Shown here: one piece after another, positions 55,862 to 64,000 of the stretch
Layout of the letters: each line of letters opens with the position of its first letter
Position numbering within the stretch: position 1 is the first letter of the stretch
Assembly: GCA_036924085.1 (NCBI GenBank)
Contig: JAVGWX010000007.1
Span: 32,038,953 to 32,102,952 of the forward strand
Direction: 5' to 3'
Length of the DNA: 64,000 bases
From: Ariolimax columbianus
Taxonomy: Eukaryota > Mollusca > Gastropoda > Stylommatophora > Arionidae
The notes under the pieces: generated by a model
Told to the model about the DNA's origin: nothing
Databases searched by the model: none
Seen by the model: the letters and a program-made list of their open reading frames with translations, nothing else
Made by a program: the position numbers and the translations under genes

Positions 55862-56181
55862 GTGTACTGTTTTATCAGATGCAGATTCCTCTACACTTAA
55901 TTGATCAACCCAAACCAGAAGTTTTACGACATTCGTTCAGTTATAGAACAGTCTATAAATCCAATCAGGTATCATATATCAATAATAAAACACATTTATT
56001 CATAAAACTTGAACCATATCATCACGTGCCCCACCGACAAGTATGTGACTGTGGCGCAATACAGGACCCAGATCACCTGATGACCTGCCCCAACCTGCAG
56101 TTAACATGCAATAGGTGCAACATGCTGAAGGCAAATGACAGAGCAATCCATGTCGCTGAATACTGGATGCATAGCGTATGA
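55862..56181 (+). pseudogene. probable LINE C-terminal zinc-tail fragment
   Basis: An open stretch following the SINE-D tail in frame: EPYHHVPHRQVCDCGAIQDP, DHLMTCPNLQLTCNRCNMLK, ANDRAIHVAEYWMHSV. The CxCG...(D/E)H(L)..CP motif is the C-terminal zinc-binding motif found in many LINE ORF2 proteins. The preceding residues are not recognisable. Could be a short domesticated-looking ORF, but decay of a LINE is simpler. Confidence 0.5.
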
Positions 56182-56224
56182 AGTAAAGCTTGGACACTAA
56201 CAGCAAAGTAAGTAACTGGCAAAC

Positions 56225-56395
56225 GAAAGCGACATGCGGTATTTACAACTCGTCACTGATCCATGTAGTAGTACGCGACACGAAGATGAAGTCATATCTC
56301 AACCGTCTAAAAGGACCACAGTCCACCTTCATCAGCGCGCTCGGGATGTGGGGAGAGGTACAACAACCCGCCACTAAACGTTCTTTTCAAGAGTA
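56225..56395 (-). repeat. repeat F body fragment, reverse strand
   Basis: GTAGTACGCGACACGAAGAT, CAACCGTCTAAAAGGACCAC, AGTCCACCTTCATCAGCGCG and CCCGCCACTAAACGTTC; no tail motif. Confidence 0.7.
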
Positions 56396-56469
56396 ATTAT
56401 ATTCATTGTAGGCATTCAACAACATCATCAACTTGTCACCAGTGATGTTTAAGCCTAATTTTAATGATC

Positions 56470-56735
56470 TGTCGTGCACCGTTCTTTAAAAAAAAATAAT
56501 ATCCTTTGCAGAAAGTGTGGTCGGGGAAGAAGTGTGAGATTTCATTGTACTAGACTACAGCTTGTGTGGGGTGAGTGGCAAGATTATATCACTTGCCGTA
56601 GACCAATTACCTATTTACATATGAACCCCTCTATACAGCTAAGTTGACTGAAGCGTACCAGTAACTGCATTTAAACTCTGTACCACTGATTTAAAACGCT
56701 CAACCACTTCACTAATCAGACCTCAATCCATGCCA
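56470..56735 (-). mobile_element. SINE-K copy 2, uninterrupted
   Basis: Provides the empty site for SINE-B at 52533. The reverse strand begins near GGCATGGATTGAGGTCTGAT, then AGTGAAGTGGTTGAGCG and GAGTTTAAATGCAG (A/B-box-like), then GGGGTTCATATGTAAATAGG. Confidence 0.65.
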
Positions 56736-57214
56736 CTACGGTAAATTATGAATTTTCTGTATTTGTCATCCAATGTTCAATTTCTTAGCTATTTCACTCG
56801 TTGTTTCAATTTGCCGGAACACAGACGAGCAGGGGATTGAGCTGCTAGTATGAAGGTGTCCTGATCAGAAGGACATGTGTTCGTAAAACATAATAAAGAT
56901 ATACAATTTTACTTTTAGATAAAATGCCATACAGCAAGAAGATTGTGCTATCAATGACAGGGGCATATTAGCCTCCCGTGGGAGACAAATAAAAGAAAAC
57001 AATGCAGCGTAATTGAAAGAGTGCTTGCGTGTTTCATTGAAAGTAAAGTGCTCCATCACTGGTCTCGAAGCGATCCCGTTTATTCTCCTGCAAATATTTA
57101 TCCGACTTATTGCTAGATAAAATACTACATCGTGGAAAGCAACTCTTCACAATATCTAACAGGACTCTGAGCTTCACCTACGACAGCCGTATTTGCTAAG
57201 GAGTTACTTTTCCG
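56736..57214. other. unassigned
   Basis: AT-rich; nothing recognised. Confidence 0.5.
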
Positions 57215-57600
57215 TTCTACAACCGGCCTACAGTGTCTAGAAAAAAGAAGAATTCGAGATGACTTAATACCGATTTTTAAGATAATCAAAGGAACGGATA
57301 AATTAGACTATAACAAAATTTTCAAAATACAACCACCTACAAGAATAATCGGGCATAGCTACAAATTAACTAAAGAAAGGTCCAGATTAGATATTACGAA
57401 ATATTTGTTTAGCCAGAGCGTGGTGAATGCTGGAAATGCAATGCCACAGGAAGTAGTGCAGGCAGCGACAATTAATGCATTTACAAATAAATTGGATTCA
57501 CATAGCTTTTGGAGCAAGGACATGTAGATGTAACTGGTTGTATACAGACTCTACATAGTCTTCTAAACCAGCATGCGCGGTTAAGTTAAGTTATGTACTC
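57215..57600 (+). pseudogene. LINE-C (CR1-like) ORF2 3' end
   Basis: After a short shifted start (TGLQCLEKRRIRDD-like), one frame reads KGTDKLDYNKIFKIQPPTRI, IGHSYKLTKERSRLDITKYL, FSQSVVNAGNAMPQEVVQAA, TINAFTNKLDSHSFWSKDM, then a stop. This is the C-terminal end of CR1-like LINE ORF2 ('RGHSxKLxKxRxRLDxRKxFFSxRVVNxWNxLP...NxFKxxLDxxW'). 3' untranslated TAGTCTTCTAAACCAG and a TTAAGT tail follow. The first part of the domain is missing. Confidence 0.85.
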
Positions 57601-57654
57601 CAGCTGCGACCGAGTCGCAGTGAACAAAGTGAATGGAATCAACGAATCAAAGAT

Positions 57655-57904
57655 AATTGATTGTGCCAGGTGTACTTAACTTTTAACTGAACAAAAACCC
57701 TTTCCATCCTCAAAATGGCAGCCCTGGAAACAGATTGCATCCTCTTAGTCTGGCTGAACGAATATAGATCACACCAGGTTCCAAAATTATATCTTCTTGA
57801 AACTGGATATGTCAGATATGTATGCCCAAATACTGCAGCCTTGCTGTGAACTACGACTCAACGTAATACAATATAACTTTGAGGATGAACGATGACGTAG
57901 CAGT
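57655..57904 (+). mobile_element. SINE-E copy seeding the GAA tract
   Basis: TTTCCATCCTCAAAATGGCA, GCCCTGGAAACAGATTGCAT, AACTGGATATGTCAGATATG, TTGCTGTGAACTACGACTCA, then GATGAACGATGACGTAGC leading straight into GAA repeats. Confidence 0.7.
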
Positions 57905-58212
57905 ATAAGAAGAAGACAAAGAAGATGAAGAAGAATAAGACGAAGAATAAGACGATGAAGAAATAAGAAGAACAGGAAGAAGCAGAAGAAGAAGAAGAAG
58001 AAGACGAAGAAGAGAAAGAAGAAGAAGAAGAAAAAGAAGAAGAAGAAGAAGAAGAAGAAGATGACGTAGAAGAGGAAAACGAAGAAGAAGAATATGACGA
58101 AGAAGAAGAAGAAGCAGAAGAAGAAGAGAAAAAAGAAAAGAAGAAGAAGAAGAAGAAGAAGAAAAAGAAGAAGAAGAAGAAGAAGAAGAAGAAGAAGAAG
58201 AAGAAGAAGAAG

Positions 58213-58244
<32 letters not shown>

Positions 58245-58385
58245 GAAGAAACAGAGGAAGATAAATTATAAAAGGATGAAAAAGAACAAGAACAAGAAGA
58301 ACAAATAGAAAAAGAACAAGAACATAAAGAACAAGTACAACACGAACATGAAGAACCAGAAACAGAAGAAGAACAAGTGCCCCTG
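57905..58385. repeat. (GAA)n tract, about 480 bp
   Basis: GAA repeats with GAC, AAA, GAG and ATA interruptions; a pure block lies at about 58138-58245. It follows the 3' end of a SINE-E, so it is an overgrown retroposon tail. Long homopurine-homopyrimidine DNA of this sort can form triplex (H-DNA). Confidence 0.95.
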
Positions 58386-58879
58386 CCCTATTCTCCATTT
58401 AACATAAATCGACACAGATCATTTCCATAAAATCCACGATTTCTTTATAAAGCACAGAACGAGATTCTCTCAATAACCCGCAATTTTTCTAGGATTATAC
58501 CCCTGTCTTCTGTTATGATCTGGTACGGTGCCGTATTGTGGCCTTAACACCCTTATCAAGGATCCGTACAATTAGCGACTTCGAAGCTTCACACTTCTGG
58601 GGTTGTCACAAAAGCCACTGTTATTACAGTTCCAAAGTGTCGGTTCTTAAGAGGAAATGACCGACGATCGGGTCCCACACATCGCTTCTCTCAACATCGA
58701 TTCCCTCACGATGTTCCTGTTTTTTTTTCAGTTTTAAATCATCTTTTGGTGAACATAAGGTATGATTCATTTTCGGTGGATTGAAAATTGGTAACCGTAA
58801 ATGTAGATATATTTACAGTTATCCACATCGGTAGATCCAATCTGGAACATAATCTCAGAATAGGCTAGTATAATATTAG
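58386..58879. other. unassigned
   Basis: No gene recognised; may include more of the LINE-C that is interrupted at 58941. Confidence 0.45.
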
Positions 58880-59916
58880 AATGATTGAAAGGGAAAATGA
58901 CCTAAGGGTTAAATAGATCATACAGGTAAAGTGAATGAGCGAAGACCCTATGTACGCATTAACAATACCAAAGACCATCCCTACTGTACGCAAACCTACA
59001 TGGAGGCAGCATATATTTCCAGAGGTGGTAGAAAATATACCAGGTATTGGAAACAAGAACAGCCAGACTGAAAAAGAAAGAAGAGACATAACCCTGAGGT
59101 ACATAACGAAAAACTACCCAAGCATGGACTGGACCCATGCATACATCGACGGCTCTGTAACAAACACAACACAGAACGGAGGGACAGGGGTATTCCTGAG
59201 CCTACCCCTGTCAGTGGCAACTGTAATATACTCAAGCAATTTCAGAGCGGAGGCAGAGGCATTGAGGGCATGATGACAGGCGAAAGCAATGAAAGCCATA
59301 TAGTCCTGTTTGCAGATGCCCTGGCCGTAGTCACAGCACTAAAAAGCCATACAAATTCTGAACTTGATGATTTAAGAGCAGGACTCTGTCAACTATGCCA
59401 GCAGTCCGCACCAAAAAGAGTAGTGGTACAGTGGGTTCCATGAAACTGTAACATCCAAGGCAACGAGGAGGCAGACAGACTGGCAAAAGACCGTGCAAGA
59501 GTACCACAAGCAGATACTACTGTGACATACGAAAAGTCAAAAAAGGCTTATTAGAGCTAGATACATGACCAAATGGGAAACAGAACATACTGGCTACACA
59601 CAAAACGATGCCTATTACCAGTTGAACACAAGAGAGCAGGTCGTGGTCTTCAGACTGGCCACAATAGAATGAGGTACCACCTATTCAATAAATTAAAAAT
59701 AGGTGGCACTGACGAATGCACGTGCGGTACTGGGAATATTACCGCTGAACATTTGCTGCAAAACTGCCCGACATATGAGGATCAGAGAGAGCAGATGTGG
59801 CCATCACCAGTGGCAACACTAGACAAGCTCTATGGCAGTGTCGACAGCCTGAGGATGACCGCTGCTTTTTTCGAAAAAATAAAGTTTGACGTCTGACAGC
59901 GTACGACGAAGAAGAA

Positions 59917-59948
<32 letters not shown>

Positions 59949-60590
59949 ATAAGAAGAAGAAGAAGAAGAAGAAGAATAAGCAAGTCCAGGTAGCAGTGAA
60001 AAAGGCAAATGCAATGTTGTGTATGATAGAATTAAATATTAATCATTGGAGCAAAAAGTGATAGCAAACATGTATAAATCATTAGTAGATTGGAGTACTG
60101 TGTACAGGTGTGGAGTCGTTATCGTAGAGGGTATATAAGCATGTTGGAAAGGATACAACAAAGAGCGGCAAAGCTGATAGTGGGATTCCAGAATTACAGT
60201 TATGAGGAAAGACTCAGAAAAACCGGCCTGCAGTGTCTAGAAATTAGAAGAATTCTAGATGACAGGCTTATAAGATATTCAAAGGAACTAATAAATTAGA
60301 CTATAACAAGTTTTTTTTTCTCTTTAAAATTCAACCATCTACAAGAACAAACCGACATAGCTACAAATTAACGAAAGAAACGCCCAGATCAGATATTAGA
60401 TAGTATGAATTTTGTTTTTAGCCAGAGACTGGTGAATGCTGGGAATGCGTTGTCACAGGAAGTGGTGAATGCAGGGACAATGAATGCGTTTAAGAATAAA
60501 TTGGATGCACATAGCTTTTAGAGCAAAGAAATGTAAATGAAATGTGCAGTATAAAGATGTTAAGTAAAGTTAAGTTAAAGGTTTGTCTCA
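58880..60590 (+). mobile_element. LINE-C (CR1-like) copy interrupted by LINE-R
   Basis: The left piece (58880-58940) reads IERENDLRV, the 'E.DLGV' block of CR1-like ORF2. After the LINE-R insertion the right piece (59975 on) resumes NKQVQVAVKKANAML, then LEYCVQVWSRYRRGYISMLE, RIQQRAAKLIVGFQNYSYEE, RLRKTGLQCLEIRRILDDRL, then decayed sequence to VNAGNALSQEVVNAGTMNAF, KNKLDAHSF near 60520. Stops occur at about 60299 and in the left piece. Candidate duplicated target AATGAGC/AATAAGC (58934-58940, 59975-59981). Confidence 0.8.
58941..59974 (+). mobile_element. LINE-R copy 3, longest, nested in LINE-C, GAA tail
   Basis: The most complete LINE-R here, keeping the linker and full RNase H start: RKPTWRQHIFPEVVENIPGI, RYITKNYPSMDWTHAYIDGS (first catalytic Asp), then NFRAEAEALRA. 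A 13-base deletion near 59272 breaks the frame. Farther on, LFADALAVV is readable, the His motif is lost (VP-stop-NCNIQGNEEADRLAKD), and the zinc tail CTCGTGNITAEHLLQNCP is intact. It ends GACGTCTGACAGCGTACGAC(GAA)n at 59974. RT and endonuclease absent; the element is 5'-truncated and dead. Confidence 0.9.
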
Positions 60591-60804
60591 TAGTAATTGG
60601 AATATTGTCGAGGATTGAAGTTATTAGAGACTTCAGCGTACTAAGGCAGAACTAGCTTGTATGAGGTAGGTATTTCAGTTCTTCCATTCGCTGCCAGTTA
60701 CTTCCCTTGTCGTGAGCTAGATACCAATTTACAACTGGATCGACTGCAGCGTAACGGTCGTAGTAGTTGGAACTATACACATTTGCCATGAAAAGCGTTT
60801 GATC
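60591..60804. other. unassigned
   Basis: Nothing recognised. Confidence 0.5.
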
Positions 60805-60885
60805 TACTTTTGGTCCTGACGCTAGCAGCCAGATTAAAGCTGCTGATCACTACAGCTCATGCACTGCTCAGTATCTTGATCCCCA
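60805..60885 (-). mobile_element. SINE-D head fragment, reverse strand
   Basis: CCTGACGCTAGCAGCCAGAT and CTCATGCACTGCTCAGTATC, then TTGATCCCC: the first 80 bp of SINE-D reversed. Confidence 0.78.
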
Positions 60886-60950
60886 TTCTTGGATTGAAAT
60901 ATGAGAAATAGAAATCGAAAAGAGAAAAGATCTGGTCAAACATGATTTCT

Positions 60951-61304
60951 GGATCAAGATGCTGAGCAGCGCAAGAGCTGCAGTGGTCAGCCACCCATAG
61001 CTGACTGCTAGCGTCAGGGCCAGTAAACAAAAGCTGCCAAGACCCTTCTACGCATCTACGCGGTGATCCTGGATAATAGGCTGTAGCAGGGCAGACTGGC
61101 TAAGGGGAAGGGATTGAAGTAGGAATGCTAACCCGGTACTAAAAAAAATACTTGCTGTAGTCGGATGTGTTGTACCGAAAGGTGCAAATATTGCAGTCAA
61201 GCTGTAAACTACGACACAACGCTTTCCGTTCTCTGGATTACATTCTGCTACTTAAGCCCTTTCAGGGTTTGGTAGCCGGAGATTGAGAACGAACGAAGCC
61301 AAGC
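60951..61304 (+). mobile_element. SINE-D copy, perfect 13-bp TSD, AAGCC tail
   Basis: GGATCAAGATGCTGAGCAGC to GAACGAACGAAGCCAAGC. CAAACATGATTTC at 60937-60949 and 61305-61317. Together with the 11623 copy this proves that both tail types (GAA and AAGCC) occur on bona fide insertions of one family. Confidence 0.94.
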
Positions 61305-61488
61305 CAAACATGATTTCATCAACATGAATCACATTTTGACCACTACGCAAACCATGTGACGTGACAGATTCTTTGCAGAAGGTTTTATGTTATGTCCATG
61401 TTTTACACCCATATGTCGTCATTGGGACAACACATGTCCTGATGAGATGCATCAGTCTTTGTTTCTCTATAATTTTCCTTTTCTCTTT

Positions 61489-61795
61489 AATCAAAGGAAC
61501 GGATAAATTAAACTATAACAACATTTTCAAATTAGAACCACCTTCAAGAACAAAAGGGCATAGCTACAAATTAACTAAAGAAAGGTCCAGATTAAATATT
61601 AGGAAATATTTTTTTAGTCAGAGAGTGGTGAATGCTTAGATTGCATTGCCACAGGAAGTAGCGGAGGCAGGGACAATTAATGCATTTTAAGAATAGATTG
61701 AATGCGCATAGCTTTTAGAGCAAGGACATGTAAAAGAAATTAGTTGTATACAGACTCTGAAGAGTCTTCTAAACCAGTATAAAGACGTTAAGTCT
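61489..61795 (+). pseudogene. LINE-C (CR1-like) ORF2 3' end
   Basis: Reads IKGTDKLNYNNIFKLEPPSR, TKGHSYKLTKERSRLNIRKY, FFSQRVVNA, then a stop (TAG) and a decayed end (ALPQEVAEAGTINAF equivalent). Shares the 3' sequence AGTCTTCTAAACCAG, then TATAAAGACGTTAAG, with 57215-57600. Confidence 0.83.
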
Positions 61796-61799
61796 AAGA

Positions 61800-62235
61800 T
61801 TTTATCTCTGTATCTGCCTACTTATCTGTGTCTAGATGTCTCCCTCTTTATCTGTAAATGTCCGTGTCTCTGCTTACGTCTATCGATGGCTCTATATCTA
61901 AATATGCGATTGACCCTATACTTATATCAATGTGCTTATCTTCCCTGTCATCAACTATCTATGTAGTCATTATCTTTCTTGATGTATTTCTCCCTTTCTT
62001 TCTCGCTCCCTCTCTCTCTCTCTCTCTCTCTCTGTCAACGTGTGGCTTTCCCCGTTTCTTACTCTGCTTATGTTTCTTTGTATTTAACTCTCAGAGTATT
62101 TATATATCTGTATTTCCATGTTGTCTCTATCTCTCTCTCTGTGTGTCTAGCTATCTCACTCTGTCCCCACTTCTGTCTCCCTCTCCTCTCTCTATCTCTC
62201 TCTCTCTCTGTGTCTCTGCACCTATACAAATTGCA
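61800..62235. repeat. pyrimidine-rich tract with (CT)n
   Basis: TCTCTC runs at 62011-62034 and 62188-62212 within TATCTGTCTC-like low-complexity sequence. A 161-codon frame across it is compositional. Confidence 0.85.
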
Positions 62236-62249
62236 TTTCTCTCGTTAAG

Positions 62250-63118
62250 ATTACTACAGGGATCACGTCGATCGCTCACCTCGTTAGCCAGGCTGCAGAG
62301 AGAACAGCCAGTTTCTATGGAGACCTGCGTGGAAGCGACGTAGAGATTTTGGCGATGTAGTTTTACCTAACCTGACTAACATGTCCGATCAGTATGTTCT
62401 CCCTGATCAGACGTTAGTCTTGTCTCCCCAAGTTGTGACGAAGGTTTCGCTCTTCATTCTGCCCCAACGTGTTATTCGAACCATCCTTGTCCCTGTTCTG
62501 ATACTCTTTCCTTAAATCAGCATTGGGGAACTTAGAAGCTAGTTCGGTCAGGAACAAGCTGCTGACCAATACATTGCGTCAGGGTCAGTCACTATATTCT
62601 GATCAAACCCACTTTCTCTCTTACATGTGCATTCCCAGGAACAGGATGTTTTCAAGGCAGTCTGGCTGACGAGATGTGGATCGACGTAATCCTTGTTGTT
62701 TGTGAATGTACACAATGATTAGGTTATTATTGTGTGCGCTCTGAAATGGACGTTAAATGGCAGGTTGCAGTAGCTTTCCTCACATCCCAAACATGCTGAT
62801 GAAGGTGGACCGAGGTCCTCCAGGCGGTTGTGTTATACTTTAATTCATTTTTGTGTCGCTTACTACTTAGGGGATCACGTCGATCCCTCACCGTGTTAGC
62901 CAGGCTGCCATGAAAACACCCCGTTTCCAGGAAGGGCTACGAAGAAGCAAAGGTGAAAGTCTTGTTCAGTATATTTTGCGTGACCAGACGTTAGTCTTCC
63001 TTCCCATATGATCCATGTAGTAACAACGCAGATGAAGTCAAGCATTGCCAAACCGGTTGGAGGACAACGGTCTACCTTCTTCTGGACGCTCAGGAGGTGC
63101 CACTTAATGCAAATTTCT
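62250..63118. repeat. cluster of four repeat F pieces in alternating orientation
   Basis: Plus 62250-62440 (GGGATCACGTCGATCGCTCA ... CAGACGTTAGTCTTG). Minus 62570-62700 (GTCAGGGTCAGTCACTATAT, CAGGAACAGGATGTTTTCAA). Plus 62735-63005, near complete (TGGACGTTAAATGGCAGGTT ... GACCAGACGTTAGTCTTCCT). Minus 63010-63118 (ATGATCCATGTAGTAACAAC ... GAGGTGCCACTTAATG). Two head-to-head/tail-to-tail pairs could fold into hairpins. Confidence 0.78.
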
Positions 63119-63241
63119 GCGGGCACAAATGAGTGATCTTACTCATAATACACATTAACAATAAAAAAGAACAGTAAATTCATAGTGCCGACACTGCTTT
63201 AGTTTCTATTCAACTTTTATGAGAAGCAAATAATACATCAT

Positions 63242-64000
63242 AATGTAGCATGTCCTTTGTAGAACGTCGCTCCCATCACAGTCTGTCTGAAAGAAACTCG
63301 TTCCCTTGCGAAAACAACAGCTTCCGCCACTGTCATACTCAGGCACTCCTGGATATCTTGGTGCCATCGTCTTCTTGGTCTACCCCTTCCTCTTTTGCCT
63401 GGCATCATACCTTCCATCACCGATCTCTCAAGACCATTGTGTCTCTTGATGTGACCAAAGTATTTGCATTTTGTATTCAAAATGGAATTGATAAACCAGT
63501 TCTCCTCTATGCTCAACTTTTTCCGAATGTCTACATTTGTATTTTTCTCTGTCCAGGGTATTCTGAGGATCTTTCTGTAACATTTTGACTCGAAGGATTC
63601 GATTCTTTGTCTAGAAGTTTTGGTAATCGTCCATGCTTCACAGCCATAAGCTGCCACAGGAAAAACACAGGCTCTCAAGACTTTTACTTTTATCGTTTTG
63701 TTGGTGCCGTACCATAATTTCTTCAGGCTGTTCAGTCTCCGCATTGCCATAGCTAGTTTTCTTCTGATTTCTTTCGAGGAGTCGCCAATTTTGTCAATTC
63801 TGGAGGCCAGATATTCAAAATGTGTAACCTAATCTATTTTCTCACCACCCACTGTAAATTTATTCTGACATTGTGCTTTATCGGTGGTCATTATCTTTGT
63901 TTTGTTTTTGTTTATGAACAGATTTTGATCTTTACTATGTCCATTAACGGCTGAAAGTAGCTGCTCTAGCCCTTGCGCACTTCTTGATAGTATCACTGTG
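63242..64000 (-). mobile_element. LINE-T (RTE/BovB-like) ORF2 3' part, runs off the window
   Basis: The best LINE-T copy. On the reverse strand from the window edge: LFINKNKTKIMTTDKAQCQN, KFTVGGEKID, a TAG stop (63829-63831), then THFEYLASRIDKIGDSSKEI, RRKLAMAMRRLNSLKKLW, VLRACVFPVAAYGCEAWTIT, RQRIESFESKCYRKILRIPW, KYFGHIKRHNGLERSVMEGM, GKRGRGRPRRRWHQDIQECL and SFRQTVMGATFYKGHATL. This is the end of the RT domain plus the C-terminal region of an RTE-like LINE. A single in-frame stop over about 250 codons makes it much younger than the 12.8-kb and 39.5-kb fragments. RT catalytic YADD-type motif and endonuclease would lie beyond the window. Confidence 0.88.

Noticed and set aside
57787..58398. 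203-codon Leu/Phe-rich reverse frame (apparent membrane protein)
   Set aside because: It is the complement of the GAA tract.

Overview
This window looks like a gene-poor, repeat-saturated stretch of an invertebrate animal genome, most plausibly a lophotrochozoan such as a mollusc. That placement is inferred from a eukaryotic 18S rRNA fragment, several tRNA-headed SINE families, non-LTR retrotransposon (LINE) remnants, mariner remnants and abundant minisatellites; no diagnostic species marker is present. I found no intact cellular protein-coding gene, no intact tRNA or rRNA gene and no CRISPR array. Almost every long open frame lies in a tandem array or a dead retrotransposon.

Local family names used here (mine, not database names): SINE-A (tRNA head, poly-A tail), SINE-B (tRNA head, TTTAC tail), SINE-C (tRNA-like head, long body), SINE-D (about 20 full or partial copies, GAA or AAGCC tail), SINE-E (diverged relative of D), SINE-K (tRNA-like head), F, G, I and J (dispersed repeats of unknown class), LINE-R (RNase H-bearing, I-group-like, GAA tail), LINE-C (CR1-like) and LINE-T (RTE/BovB-like 3' ends).

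Layout. 0-10 kb: mariner remnant, a 25-bp array, SINE-D/E copies, a 49-bp array, a LINE fragment, and a SINE-D whose head has become an 11-unit VNTR. 10-17 kb: SINE-D copies, F with a 37-bp array, a LINE-T-like fragment, a second mariner remnant, repeat G. 17.3-20.2 kb: an 18S rRNA fragment fused to a truncated LINE-R, then a second LINE-R inserted in a TCTCA satellite. 20-27 kb: 34-bp, 43-bp and 37-bp arrays attached to dispersed elements, and an (AT)n tract. 27.2-31.2 kb: a 3.9-kb array of a 28-bp unit. 31-39 kb: three SINE-A copies with clear target-site duplications, one further SINE-A split by a LINE fragment, LINE-T, SINE-D and a purine tract. 39-49 kb: LINE remnants, SINE-C/E, a G-rich patch, and a degenerate 13-bp array holding a LINE-T scrap. 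49-58 kb: an 11-bp array, LINE remnants, SINE-B inserted in SINE-K, and a 0.5-kb GAA tract. 58-64 kb: LINE-R nested in LINE-C, more LINE-C ends, a head-to-head F cluster, and a LINE-T running off the window.

How the parts relate: the window records retroposition (TSDs, 5' truncation, nested insertions) and secondary amplification of pieces of those elements into minisatellites. The most notable items are the 18S-LINE chimera, a conserved core shared by SINE-A, D and E despite unrelated heads and tails, the VNTR-bearing SINE-D, and an inverted internal segment distinguishing the two mariner copies.
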